Part shown: positions 41,401 to 53,146 of the stretch, one piece after another
Numbering within the stretch: position 1 is the first letter of the stretch
Layout of the letters: every line of letters begins with the position of its first letter
DNA from: Lateolabrax maculatus
Taxonomy: Eukaryota; Chordata; Actinopteri; Acropomatiformes; Lateolabracidae
Direction: 5' to 3'
Length of the DNA: 64,000 bases
Assembly: GCA_031216445.1 (NCBI GenBank)
Contig: CM062206.1
Location: 27,369,501-27,433,500, forward strand
Notes under the pieces: model-generated
What the model was told of the DNA's origin: nothing
What the model saw: the letters and a program-made list of their open reading frames with translations, nothing else
Database searches by the model: none
Made by a program: the position numbers and the translations under genes

Positions 41401-42003
41401 AATTTGCCACATAAACGTTGTACACATTAATTAATTGTAAATCTAAGGAGCAGGAGTCCAGGCTGAAAAGTCAGTGTCACTGTTTAAGAATATATGGACC
41501 TTGTGGACCATAGCTTTAGTTTAATCATACCACATTTATTTTGTTGGTTATATTGTAACAATCCAGTGTGAACACATATTTAAAACCATATTCCCTAGCA
41601 AATGCTTTCAACATTAAAAATGAATGTTTAGAAGAGCATAAATTGCCATGCTGAAGAATGTGTGTGTGTGTCTTTGTAGGGTACAGCGAGAGACGAGGCC
41701 CTAGAATGCACTGTCGGTGTGCTGACAGTTGTCAGTGAAGATAATCCTCATGAGGGTCCAAGTTCAGTAGACCTCCAGCCCATCTCCACTGCCATCATTC
41801 TGGAGGGAGGTATCATCATGGATCATATAAAAAAACTTGCCTCAGGCAGTTTGTCTGTTATTTGGGCTTACATATGCTTTGCATTTGGATTACCCAAAAT
41901 GCATGGCAAATACACTCAACTTCATTCAGACTGTGATGCTTGGACTGGGAAAGAAAACCTCCCACCAAAACTGTTAACTTTGAAGAACAGTCTACTGGGT
42001 TAG
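38478..42003 (+). pseudogene. C2H2/SAMD3-like pseudogene copy U7
   Basis: E3 38478-40654, E4 40801-40959, E5 41119-41211, E6 41680-42003. Shared lesions are present. I saw no private coding change. Confidence 0.8.
38505..39236 (+). CDS. Four-finger C2H2 open frame, copy U7
   Basis: Open, no protein difference seen. Confidence 0.4.
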   Translation: MQWLCKYCTFCAEKRCFLLKHYRLKHGCHTRISPLPCLYKECLCTFKSFNALKVHLSTWHTQKDLGNVGETAFHCQLCDFVEPCTGADFFTHLRRHLKLKQKVSCPYQGCSFQSNVYSTFNAHKSKEHQDHNKMAFKPEIVSHNVLEVPPPNINIQPEDSAPETDQVEFEVTELNEDVGDLESQLEHNVAAVFLKMSSILNISENALQEVIEQINQIYVLSQPLLHTSVGKILNQHCGDVEDS

Positions 42004-43333
42004 ACCAGTAAAGAGCCATCAGCTGTCAGATAGCACTTTGTAAATTATGCAGCAGTTAATGTTCTCCTGTTATCAGAGAAAGTTTTATGCTTTCATGCAA
42101 CTGAGCTGGCTTGTTTATGATCTCAAAAAAAAAAAAATTCTATTAAAGTGTACCATGTTATGCTAGTATGCTAATGGTGGAAATAGCGCCACCTTGTGTT
42201 GCAAAGAGTTGTTAGATAATGTTGTCAGAAAGGAACCTAGCAAGGTTGACCTGTTTACATTTGTGTTTTGGGAAAACTTTTAATTATAGTAGTTATAATG
42301 TAGTACAAATACAAAACCCAAGGAGTGATGTTTTTCTGTGTTGGTTTAAACCTTGGACTGATGCTCGCTTTGGGACACAAAAGCATTTGTTGTACTTTCA
42401 GTTTTGATCAGAAATGCAATGATTTTGCATGCACTGAAGTCCTGTAATTATCAGGTGTTTACCTGTTTAATATTGTGAGACTGTTACATGCATAGAATTA
42501 GCTCACAAAAATGTGGTTTTATTTTTGCCATGTCCATGTCATGTTCTACAGTCAAATCAAACCACAAGTTTGTTGTTTAGCTGCTGTTTTGTACTTGAAT
42601 GTACAAGAAAGTGATACTTGGGAACAGAACACTTGAGGCTGAATAATAGATTTAATGCATATTGTTATTACAATAGCCTATGAGCAATTTTGCAACTAGC
42701 TTTAAAATACATTAAATATGACAAGAGGATAGAGAACAGTCATTTTATTGTTTATTGTAAGGTTATTACATGAGTGATAAAACACACATTTTATATTGGA
42801 GAATTGGAATCAAAAGTAACAATATCGAACATTTATTGTTCAGTCTAGATCTGTCAGTGATGCAATTATTTTTTTAATAAATGTTGTAATGCAGCTGAAC
42901 AAACCCAGTGAGTGTTCTTTTAAAGTATATGTTTGTGGTGTTTTTCCCTTTATTAGGTAATAACAGCTAAAATAGATAAGAAATGGGAGAAGGACAAGGA
43001 CCCATTCAAGGAAATTGGTTTGATAATTTAACTGAACTGAAATTAACTGAAAAAAAATGAGTGAGTAGTAAGTAGTAGGTATCATAATTCTAAGTGGGGT
43101 TAAATTTGTATCAAGCAGTCCACACAAAATGAAAAAATTAAGTTAACACTAAGCATGGCTATTAAGTTACATGAACTTTTTTTTTTTTTTTTTAGTTGTA
43201 CTACTTGATTTGGTACTGCACACTTAAAATAAACAAGCTTTTCTAACTCACTATTCTTAAGATTACTTTGCTTAATTTGCAACGAGTTTGCATACTTTTT
43301 TTAAGTAAGGTCAACTAATTAGATTTTACAGTG

Positions 43334-44185
43334 AGTATACGTACACACGTCTCCCGCAGAGCTATGTTGAAAGTCCCTCAATATTCAGTCGAGTATTGGC
43401 TAATGACCTGCAACACCTAGACGTGTCCAGTACAGTACTACAATATGTAGATGATCTCTTGATATGTAGCACCTCCAAAGCTCAATGTGCACAAGACTCA
43501 GTCTCAGCCCTGATGGCTTTAGAAAAGGGGGCTCACAAGGTGAGTAAAAATAAATTACAGTTTTGCCAGACACAGGTTGAATACTTAGGTAGACAACTCT
43601 GTGGCACTAAATGAGCTATAGTGCCCTCACAAATTGAGGCAGTATCGAAAGCTCCCAAACCACAAACGGTGAGACACATGTCGTCATTTCTGCCATCTCA
43701 GCTTTACTAGAAGCCATACACCATCCAAAAGTGTTAGCCATCATTAAATGCGTAGCTCATCAAAAAACGAATTCCCTGATAGCTAAAGGCAACAACTTAG
43801 CAGATGAAGCCGCAAAACGCATAGCTACACCCACCTGTATAGGACCACTGCTAGTAGCTGGAGATTGTGAACCACTAACAAACTTATATATATATATATG
43901 AGCTATATATATGTGCTGCTATATAATAGCAGCACAACATCAGGCAAGTCCATATGCACATTCTGTATGGGCAAAAAGGGGGGCAAGTATAATCACTGAA
44001 GAAGGTCCATCACATGGGCTATGGCGAAGTGCACATGGACATATTGTCCTCCCAACATCTTTGGTACAGGTTGCTACACGTAGTGCGCATGGTCAGGACC
44101 ATTGCACAAGTGGGGAGGTGTTGAGACGCCTTCAAGCAGTCTGGTGGTCACCATTTTTCCGACCTGCGTTTGTAGCTGAGACAAT
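43334..44185 (+). mobile_element. Retroviral pol fragment in U7
   Basis: Same remnant, near-identical to the U5 copy, including the short TA tract and ACTAACAAAC. Confidence 0.85.
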
Positions 44186-44305
44186 TTTGCAAGGAAGGTT
44201 TTTTTCTGTTGCTCTGGTATTTCAAGTCTGATACTGCATGTTAGTGTTTTTGTTTTTTGTTTCTATTTTGCCAGGCTTGATGCTAAAATGATCTTTTCTT
44301 TTCAG

Positions 44306-47300
44306 ATTTTTCAAGAAAACAAAAAACTTCCTATGCAGTGGTTGTGTAAGTACTGCACATTTTGTGCTGAAAAGAGGTGCTTCTTACTTAAGCATTACCG
44401 CTTAAAACACGGGTGCCACACTCGAATATCACCACTACCGTGCCTTTATAAGGAGTGCCTGTGCACATTTAAATCTTTCAATGCACTCAAAGTCCACTTA
44501 TCAACATGGCACACTCAAAAGGACCTGGGGAACGTGGGTGAAACTGCTTTCCATTGTCAGCTGTGTGACTTTGTGGAGCCTTGCACTGGAGCTGACTTTT
44601 TTACCCATTTACGAAGACATTTGAAGCTGAAGCAAAAGGTTTCCTGTCCATATCAAGGCTGTAGCTTTCAGAGCAATGTTTATTCAACCTTTAATGCACA
44701 TAAAAGCAAAGAACATCAAGACCACAATAAGATGGCATTCAAACCTGAAATTGTGTCACATAATGTACTTGAGGTACCTCCACCTAATATAAATATTCAA
44801 CCTGAGGATAGTGCCCCTGAAACTGATCAGGTTGAGTTTGAGGTTACTGAGCTCAATGAAGATGTGGGAGACTTGGAGAGTCAGTTGGAACATAATGTAG
44901 CTGCTGTTTTTCTGAAAATGTCATCGATTCTTAACATCTCTGAAAATGCCCTGCAAGAAGTTATAGAGCAGATCAACCAAATTTATGTGCTTTCACAGCC
45001 ATTGTTACATACCTCGGTTGGAAAAATACTAAATCAACATTGTGGAGATGTTGAGGACTCTTAAGTGAGTGAGATAGCTAAAGTATTTACTGAGAATAAT
45101 GTATTCCTGAAATTCACTTCTACTAGGGGGTCATTGTCAACCACTAGCAAGCGAACATCATACATTTGAAAAGAATTCTCAGTGGTGACGCCTATTGAGT
45201 TTGTCCTAAAAAATGACAGGCAGACAGTTGTGTATATCCCCATACTAAAAATGCTGCAGACATTACTAAACAATGGAGAAATTTTAGATAAGGCCATGTC
45301 ATCTGAGACAAATTTGTCACAAGGATACAGATCTCACAGGGATGGTTACCGGTTTAAAGACAATTCTCTCTTGACAGAGGAAGAATTCAGGATTGCTCTT
45401 TTCTTGTACATAGATGATTTTGAGGTGGCTAAGCCCTTGGGAACCTCCAGAAAGAAACACAAGCTGCCATCTACTGGGTACTTGGAAATCTACACCCTAA
45501 ATATCGCTCCTCTCTTCATTCCATTCAGCTTGCTCTACTCATCATCGCTGAAGATGATATCAGGAAGTTGACTTTAAATGAGAGACCACAGTCTATTGAA
45601 GAATTAAAAGTGCAACTGGTAGATAAACTGTCACTGCAGTATGACTTTAAACTGCAGTATGAAGATCAAGACTTCCATAATGCCCTCTGCAATTTGACTG
45701 AAATAACTGATTTACCTGAAAGAGCTACGCTCAAAATCATCCCTCTTGTGACTCTCCATTTAACCGCATTGTCATCACCCACCACAACATCAGACACTGA
45801 GTGCAGCACAGCAGACACTGAGATCCTGTCGACAGGAAGAGCATCACCATCGCTAAGACAACAGTGGCCAGATTTCTTTGACATACCCAATTTCTCAGTT
45901 GATGTTGACTATAGACTCAGACAGGCAGATCTTGCCTTTATGAAGGATGGAACACGTATGACTCTACCACGAGATATGAAGCATGACATACTAGAAAAGC
46001 TTGCTGAGACGATGTACAGTTTCAAGGCTTACCCTAAAGATGATGACTTCAGCAGTGTTGCAAAAGCACTAATTAGCAAACACCCCTGCCTCACTGAGCC
46101 TGGACCACACAGATGGTATGGCTGGAAAAACAGCCTTAAATTATCGCACAAAGCTTCAAAAAGCTGGATGTGAGGATGTAGCAATCAATGGAGGCAAAAG
46201 AAGTAAAGGCAACCCAGAAGGAGAATCCTCAAGCAAGAATATCAAACGGCCAAAAAGAGGTGAAGCAAACTACCTACCTAACTTACCTGAAGGACATGAT
46301 GAAACAAGCCTTGAAAATGCCAGAAAGGTTCTCGTGGAAGAAATGAAGAAGAAACAACCCAATGGCACTCTCATCTCACAAATGATGGACCAATCATTCC
46401 CACTACGCAGACAAGAAATTGTAGAAAAGGAACCTGCTGTACAGAACATTGTTGAACGATGGCCAGCACTCTTCACAGACAGGTAAACTATTTTTGTTCT
46501 CAACCAATAAAATAATGCCTATCAAAAAGAAATTCAAGGTGTGTGGCTAGAAATCCAAACACACTTGTTGGAATGTTAACACTTCTGCCATCTCTCCATC
46601 CCTACCCACCCCTCTCTCTACTTTTCAGGTGTTTGCTGAGTTCAACAGAATCGCAAGTAAGAATCTTGAGGGAGACTTCTTTGAGGCTCTGGACCAGTAT
46701 ACCCCACGTTTCATTGAACTTTTCAAAACAAGAAGGGGAACTGTTGGCCAGAAGCTCAGTGAGCTGATGCAGCACATGAGCTGGATGGTAAGTAGGTTAA
46801 TTTTGCTTTTGATCTGTGTGATAGTTCATCAATCAAGTTCTAAATGAGATGATCCAGCCCAACCTATTCTATTTCCTGTCTGACTTGTGCTTGTGCCTTG
46901 CAAATTACTCTGTTAACTGGTCTTTTCTCTCTCTGTGTATCATTAGACACCAGACGTGACAGTACTTCGCTCTGTTGTCCTCAAAGGCATTCCTATTTTA
47001 CTTGGTGACGACTCCAGTGAATTCTTCAAGACATGCTCTGTAAGTACTTGCACATAAGAAAAAGTTTGGTCTGCATTAAAATAGAACTATATCTGTGCTG
47101 ACATAGAAGATGTAATTTTATCTGCACAATATACAATATACATTTTGTACAGTGATTGATGTATTTTGTATGGCAATTCCTCCACAGCTAATCTGAGAGG
47201 TATTTAAACAGCCAGTAAATAAAAATGAAATTTGCCACATAAACGTTGTACACATTAATTAATTGTAAATCTAAGGAGCAGGAGTCCAGGCTGAAAAGTC

Positions 47301-47831
47301 AGTGTCACTGTTTAAGAATATATGGACCTTGTGGACCATAGCTTTAGTTTAATCATACCACATTTATTTTGTTGGTTATATTGTAACAATCCAGTGTGAA
47401 CACATATTTAAAACCATATTCCCTAGCAAATGCTTTCAACATTAAAAATGAATGTTTAGAAGAGCATAAATTGCCATGCTGAAGAATGTGTGTGTGTGTC
47501 TTTGTAGGGTACAGCGAGAGACGAGGCCCTAGAATGCACTGTCGGTGTGCTGACAGTTGTCAGTGAAGATAATCCTCATGAGGGTCCAAGTTCAGTAGAC
47601 CTCCAGCCCATCTCCACTGCCATCATTCTGGAGGGAGGTATCATCATGGATCATATAAAAAAACTTGCCTCAGGCAGTTTGTCTGTTATTTGGGCTTACA
47701 TATGCTTTGCATTTGGATTACCCAAAATGCATGGCAAATACACTCAACTTCATTCAGACTGTGATGCTTGGACTGGGAAAGAAAACCTCCCACCAAAACT
47801 GTTAACTTTGAAGAACAGTCTACTGGGTTAG
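44306..47831 (+). pseudogene. C2H2/SAMD3-like pseudogene copy U8
   Basis: E3 44306-46482, E4 46629-46787, E5 46947-47039, E6 47508-47831. Shared lesions are present. AAC at 44318 links its 5' end to U6. This copy belongs to the long unit, yet its own 5' side is the rearranged junction, so it also lacks exons 1-2. Confidence 0.8.
44333..45064 (+). CDS. Four-finger C2H2 open frame, copy U8
   Basis: Open. The change at 44318 precedes the start codon, as in U6. Confidence 0.4.
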   Translation: MQWLCKYCTFCAEKRCFLLKHYRLKHGCHTRISPLPCLYKECLCTFKSFNALKVHLSTWHTQKDLGNVGETAFHCQLCDFVEPCTGADFFTHLRRHLKLKQKVSCPYQGCSFQSNVYSTFNAHKSKEHQDHNKMAFKPEIVSHNVLEVPPPNINIQPEDSAPETDQVEFEVTELNEDVGDLESQLEHNVAAVFLKMSSILNISENALQEVIEQINQIYVLSQPLLHTSVGKILNQHCGDVEDS

Positions 47832-49162
47832 ACCAGTAAAGAGCCATCAGCTGTCAGATAGCACTTTGTAAATTATGCAGCAGTTAATGTTCTCCTGTTA
47901 TCAGAGAAAGTTTTATGCTTTCATGCAACTGAGCTGGCTTGTTTATGATCTCAAAAAAAAAAAAATTCTATTAAAGTGTACCATGTTATGCTAGTATGCT
48001 AATGGTGGAAATAGCGCCACCTTGTGTTGCAAAGAGTTGTTAGATAATGTTGTCAGAAAGGAACCTAGCAAGGTTGACCTGTTTACATTTGTGTTTTGGG
48101 AAAACTTTTAATTATAGTAGTTATAATGTAGTACAAATACAAAACCCAAGGAGTGATGTTTTTCTGTGTTGGTTTAAACCTTGGACTGATGCTCGCTTTG
48201 GGACACAAAAGCATTTGTTGTACTTTCAGTTTTGATCAGAAATGCAATGATTTTGCATGCACTGAAGTCCTGTAATTATCAGGTGTTTACCTGTTTAATA
48301 TTGTGAGACTGTTACATGCATAGAATTAGCTCACAAAAATGTGGTTTTATTTTTGCCATGTCCATGTCATGTTCTACAGTCAAATCAAACCACAAGTTTG
48401 TTGTTTAGCTGCTGTTTTGTACTTGAATGTACAAGAAAGTGATACTTGGGAACAGAACACTTGAGGCTGAATAATAGATTTAATGCATATTGTTATTACA
48501 ATAGCCTATGAGCAATTTTGCAACTAGCTTTAAAATACATTAAATATGACAAGAGGATAGAGAACAGTCATTTTATTGTTTATTGTAAGGTTATTACATG
48601 AGTGATAAAACACACATTTTATATTGGAGAATTGGAATCAAAAGTAACAATATCGAACATTTATTGTTCAGTCTAGATCTGTCAGTGATGCAATTATTTT
48701 TTTAATAAATGTTGTAATGCAGCTGAACAAACCCAGTGAGTGTTCTTTTAAAGTATATGTTTGTGGTGTTTTTCCCTTTATTAGGTAATAACAGCTAAAA
48801 TAGATAAGAAATGGGAGAAGGACAAGGACCCATTCAAGGAAATTGGTTTGTTTAATTTAACTGAACTGAAATGAACTGAAAAAAAATGAGTGAGTAGTAA
48901 GTAGTAGGTATCATAATTCTAAGTGGGGTTAAATTTGTATCAAGCAGTCCACACAAAATGAAAAAATTAAGTTAACACTAAGCATGGCTATTAAGTTACA
49001 TGAACTTTTTTTTTTTTTTTTTAGTTGTACTACTTGATTTGGTACTGCACACTTAAAATAAACAAGCTTTTCTAACTCACTATTCTTAAGATTACTTTGC
49101 TTAATTTGCAACGAGTTTGCATACTTTTTTTAAGTAAGGTCAACTATTTAGATTTTACAGTG

Positions 49163-49723
49163 AGTATACGTACACACGTCTCCCGCAGAGCTATGTTGAA
49201 AGTCCCTCAATATTCAGTCGAGTATTGGCTAATGACCTGCAACACCTAGACGTGTCCAGTACAGTACTACAATATGTAGATGATCTCTTGATATGTAGCA
49301 CCTCCAAAGCTCAATGTGCACAAGACTCAGTCTCAGCCCTGATGGCTTTAGAAAAGGGGGCTCACAAGGTGAGTAAAAATAAATTACAGTTTTGCCAGAC
49401 ACAGGTTGAATACTTAGGTAGACAACTCTGTGGCACTAAATGAGCTATAGTGCCCTCACAAATTGAGGCAGTATCGAAAGCTCCCAAACCACAAACGGTG
49501 AGACACATGTCGTCATTTCTGCCATCTCAGCTTTACTAGAAGCCATACACCATCCAAAAGTGTTAGCCATCATTAAATGCGTAGCTCATCAAAAAACGAA
49601 TTCCCTGATAGCTAAAGGCAACAACTTAGCAGATGAAGCCGCAAAACGCATAGCTACACCCACCTGTATAGGACCACTGCTAGTAGCTGGAGATTGTGAA
49701 CCACTGACAAACTTATATATATA

Positions 49724-49772
<49 letters not shown>

Positions 49773-50760
49773 CTATATATATGTGCTGCTATGTAATAGC
49801 AGCACAACATCAGGCAAGTCCATATGCACATTCTGTATGGGCAAAAAGGGGGGCAAGTATAATCACTGAAGAAGGTCCATCACATGGGCTATGGCGAAGT
49901 GCACATGGACATATTGTCCTCCCAACATCTTTGGTACAGGTTGCTACACGTAGTGCGCATGGTCAGGACCATTGCACAAGTGGGGAGGTGTTGAGACGCC
50001 TTCAAGCAGTCTGGTGGTCACCATTTTTCCGACCTGCGTTTGTAGCTGAGACAATAAAAAAAGCCCTAAAAATGCTAGGAATCAAACAGAAGTTCAGATG
50101 TGTGTATCACCCACAGTCACAGAGAGTAGTGGAAAGGGCAAATGGCATGCTAAAAGCAAAACTTGCAAAAATTAGAGCAGACAGTCAGTATAAAATCAAT
50201 TGGGTAGATGCATTGCCACTTGCTTTGATGGCTATACGAACACTAACTAACACTAACACTAAGCTAAGAGACTAACACATCTAATACCACACGAGGCACT
50301 TACAGGGAGACCGATGCCGGTTCCCTTTTGTAGAGGGCCGTATGCGAGCAATGTGAACGAGAACTAACATGCTACCTACGACACCTAACGCAAATACACA
50401 AAGCTGTGCTCCAACAGGTAAAAGCTGTGTCTGAGGACAGAGACGCTGACATTCCAGAGCAGCTAAGGAGAGTTGAACCTGGAGACTGGGTCTACGTAAA
50501 GGTGTTCAAACGAAAGTGGGACCAACCAAGGTGAGAAGGACCCTTTAAGGTTATCCTAACTACCCCAACTGCGCTGAAAGTAGAGGGTAAGAAATGTTGG
50601 TTCCATTTAAACCATTGCTGCAGAGCGAGGGATCCAGGTGAGACAGCAAGGGCACAGCACGATCCAGAAAGGGACGGTGAAGCCTCCCAACTGGAAGATA
50701 GACAGCTTCAAGATCCAAGGACAAAGATGATCACAGAGACTGGCTGAGAGGAGGAGTACC
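49163..50760 (+). mobile_element. Retroviral pol 3' part in U8, extending to the integrase tail
   Basis: The first 893 bp match the array remnant (RT box, RNase H tail, TA tract 49713-49769, integrase zinc-binding region). After 50055 it reads on through the integrase catalytic-core end (about 50056-50270) and a broken C-terminal domain (about 50470-50630). A TGA interrupts that domain near 50534 and frame changes lie between the two pieces. I see no recognisable envelope gene between this and the LTR; 50640-50998 is unassigned. The copy cannot be functional, as most of the integrase core is deleted. Confidence 0.8.
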
Positions 50761-50998
50761 AGTAAACAACGTAATCACACTCACGTATATAAAGTCAGCT
50801 CAATACAATCAAACATTGACATTAGGACCAGAAGGCATTAAAAATAGACACGCATGTGGTTCACAGACAATGCCTAAAAGAAGGGACAGTGATGGTAGTG
50901 GTACAATGTTCACGAAATCAATGCACATAGATAAACCTACACCAAACCATGACAGCTGAAGAAGCAACCAAATTGACCCAAATTTAAGTAAAATGAGG
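50640..50998 (+). other. Unassigned stretch between integrase tail and LTR
   Basis: About 360 bp with no open frame of note on the plus strand and no envelope-like features that I can recognise. It ends in a purine-rich stretch (AAAATGAGG) immediately before the proposed LTR, a plausible degenerate polypurine tract. Confidence 0.4.
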
Positions 50999-51440
50999 TG
51001 TCTGAGCTGAGAGATGTCTCTCCCATGTGTGTCCAATGTTTAGATACTTGTGTGGATCCAATGTTTAGATACTTGTGTGGGAAATGTTTAGATAAGCCTA
51101 TGTCCAAGGTCTGGCTACTTTCATAGATGGGTGCCCCTTGGGGGTTGTTTTCCTAAAGTTCCAAAGAGATGAGATCAGTTTCAACCTGAACTATAGGTTC
51201 CACCTTCCCTTTCTGTAAAATAGCCATGTATGGTTATGAGGTTGGCTCTGAGCCTATCTTGTCACCACACATTAGCTATACCATGAGGCTTTAAAAGGTG
51301 TAGTTTGAGTGGAAAACGGGGGAGATTCACATTGGCTTCGGATCTTCTCACAGGCAATCCATGGTGCTTGTTTTGACGCTGTACTTTTTGTAATAAACCT
51401 TTTTATACAACTAAGTCGGTGTCAGCGGAGATTCCTTCAT
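50999..51440 (+). mobile_element. Probable solitary-looking retroviral LTR
   Basis: It starts with TG after a purine-rich tract and ends near a CA at about 51440. Inside are a direct repeat of about 25 bp (TCCAATGTTTAGATACTTGT repeated near 51034 and 51059), as in many retroviral U3 enhancers, a TTTAAAA box near 51291, and the poly(A) signal AATAAA at 51392-51397, as expected for R/U5. Order and position (after integrase, before gag-like sequence) fit. The exact 3' end and a primer-binding site are not clear. It is the only LTR in the window. Confidence 0.6.
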
Positions 51441-51449
51441 CATCATCAC

Positions 51450-52085
51450 ATCATCGCTACAGAAGATACAACACAGCCAACCCCTCTCAGACAGCTAAGG
51501 TCGCAAAAGGAGGAAGCATTTAGGAGTGGAGACAGAAGCAGGTTCAAAGAGGCAAAGTACAGGTTTAGCAAGGAGGTGAGGGGAGCTAAACGACTGTATT
51601 CTGAGAAACTCCAACACCAGTTCTCAGCCAAGGACTCTGCTTCTGTCTGGAAGGGGCTCAGAGAGCTCACCCATTACAAACCCAGAGCCCCCCACTCTGC
51701 TAACGACTTGCGCCTGTCCAACAATCTGAACAAGTTCTACTGTCGTTTCGAAAGACAATGGGACAGTCCAGACACAATCCCCTGGGACTCCATCCACCAG
51801 CCCCAGGCCACCAGCTTCACCTCTCCCACCACTGCAGGGGCCTGGGCCTCTCCACAACTTCAAACCTCAGAGGCCCCCTTCCCGTCCACAGTGACACCTC
51901 TCTCAATCCTGGAGAGGGATGTTAACAGACAATACAAGAGACAGAACCTCCACAAAGCAGCCGGGCCAGACTCTGTCTCTCCATCCACGCTGAAGCACTG
52001 TGCTGACCAGCTGTCTCTGGTGTTCACAGATATCTTTAACACTTCACTGGAGATATCCCACATACCAGCCTGCTTCAAATGTTCC
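51450..52085 (+). mobile_element. CR1/L2-type LINE fragment (ORF2 linker and RT start)
   Basis: A continuous plus-strand frame encodes the region before and at the beginning of a non-LTR reverse transcriptase, including KAAGPDSVSPSTLKHCADQL (about 51954-52013), a hallmark stretch of fish LINEs of the CR1/L2 group. It is cut at both ends: no endonuclease upstream and no catalytic RT box downstream. It lies between the LTR and the gag-like remnant, so it probably inserted into the retroviral leader or gag. Confidence 0.75.
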
Positions 52086-52109
52086 AGCAAGAGATACTGT
52101 AAGACTTAG

Positions 52110-53146
52110 AGCACACTGGCAGACGAAGAGAAAGACAAAAGACACTCACATATGTGCAGCCTGCAGTATACTGGATCCAATGGCCAGCTGACTCAGAACT
52201 TGCACACCAATGGAGTGTGTGAAAAGCCTGGATACAGAAAGAACTGCCCACAGCACAAGAACCACGACTGCCGCTGCACTGCACTCTGATGTATGATGAG
52301 ACTCAGCAACATACTGACTACAAAGAATGCTGGACAGAGTTGATTACAGGCAAAATATTATCTGTAATATGTCAAGACCTGTATGTTGGACCACAAGGAC
52401 CAGCAGCAGCAGTTACTCTACCACCAGAACTACGTCCCTGGTTTCAAGTCACCAGCTCCGTCCCACATGTTACACTCCTGATAGCTAATGGACATGAATC
52501 ACGTGACCTAGGACCGATGGTGAAGGCAGCACTACAAGTGACTGTATGGAAACCAACTCAGAACACGCATGTGCAGTCATCCTCCGATGGACAATATGTG
52601 AAAATATTTCTGCGAGCATATGACAAAGGAACAAGAGCCCAAGTGCTACTAAGTCAGAGATTCCCTACTCAACTGCCACTCTCAGAAGAACATAGTGTGC
52701 TACTACATCAGATACCACATGAGTTATGGTCACATCATAAAACAGATGTAGGGCTAGTTAGGTCAGCACAGCCAGTTCACATCAAAGCAAAAGAGGGCAT
52801 TGTGTTGCCATACCAAAAACAATATCCCATGAAACCACACCAAATAGCAGGTATAAGACCCACCATCAAGGGCTTGGTAGCAGCAGGTGTGTTAAAACCA
52901 ACAAAAAGTCTGTGTAATACACCAACTTGTCCAATAAAACAAAATAAACTCTAGTGACTATCGATTGGTGCATGATTTGTGCGCCATTAATTCCACTGTA
53001 GATGCAGAAGTACCTGTGGTTCCAGACCCACATACTTTGCTTTCTAATATCCCACATGACGCCTGTTGGTACACAGCATTTGTTAGTGTGCCATTACACC
53101 CAGATTCACAGTATCTGTTTGCTTTTACATATAAAGGACAGCAGTA
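52110..53146 (+). mobile_element. Retroviral gag end, protease/RT 5' half (broken)
   Basis: A cysteine-rich piece near 52215-52250 resembles a degenerate nucleocapsid zinc knuckle (the His position is Tyr). A 221-codon open frame (52289-52954) covers the protease-to-RT linker and the RT fingers start. It breaks at a frameshift near 52945-52955, and RT continues in another frame from about 52955. The stretch that would carry the first catalytic aspartate of RT is absent (small deletion near 53070). RT ends abruptly at 53146, at the CACTGTAAA terminus. The array pol fragment begins at the RT residues expected next, so the two look like halves of one split gene. Confidence 0.75.

Larger units (their letters stand above)
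38358..44185 (+). repeat. Array unit U7 (5828 bp)
   Basis: Complete short unit. Like U5 it has the 19-bp deletion (near 42679), TTTGATAATTT (near 43021), ACTAACAAAC, the short TA tract and the ATATAA variant. It has a private T in GAAATTAACTG near 43044. The 3' tract is 42004-43333. Confidence 0.95.
1..50055 (+). repeat. Tandem macrosatellite, left block (units U0-U8)
   Basis: Nine consecutive copies (first partial, last extended) of a 5.83-5.91 kb unit lie head to tail in one orientation. Order in each unit: gene exons 3-6, 3' noncoding tract, TTTACAGTG terminus, retroviral pol fragment, then the next unit. The unit-to-unit junction is always the same join of a pol sequence ending GAGACAAT to TTTGCAAGGAAGG. 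Copies differ by scattered single substitutions, one 19-bp deletion and TA/A tract lengths. The window opens inside a unit, so the array continues leftwards. The structure is seen directly; that it is a genuine chromosomal array rather than an assembly effect is supported by the unit-specific variants but not proven. Confidence 0.95.

Noticed and set aside
51309..51449. Start of a 266-codon protein within the LTR
   Set aside because: The first part of this frame is LTR sequence read by chance into the LINE fragment; the coding signal begins only near 51450.
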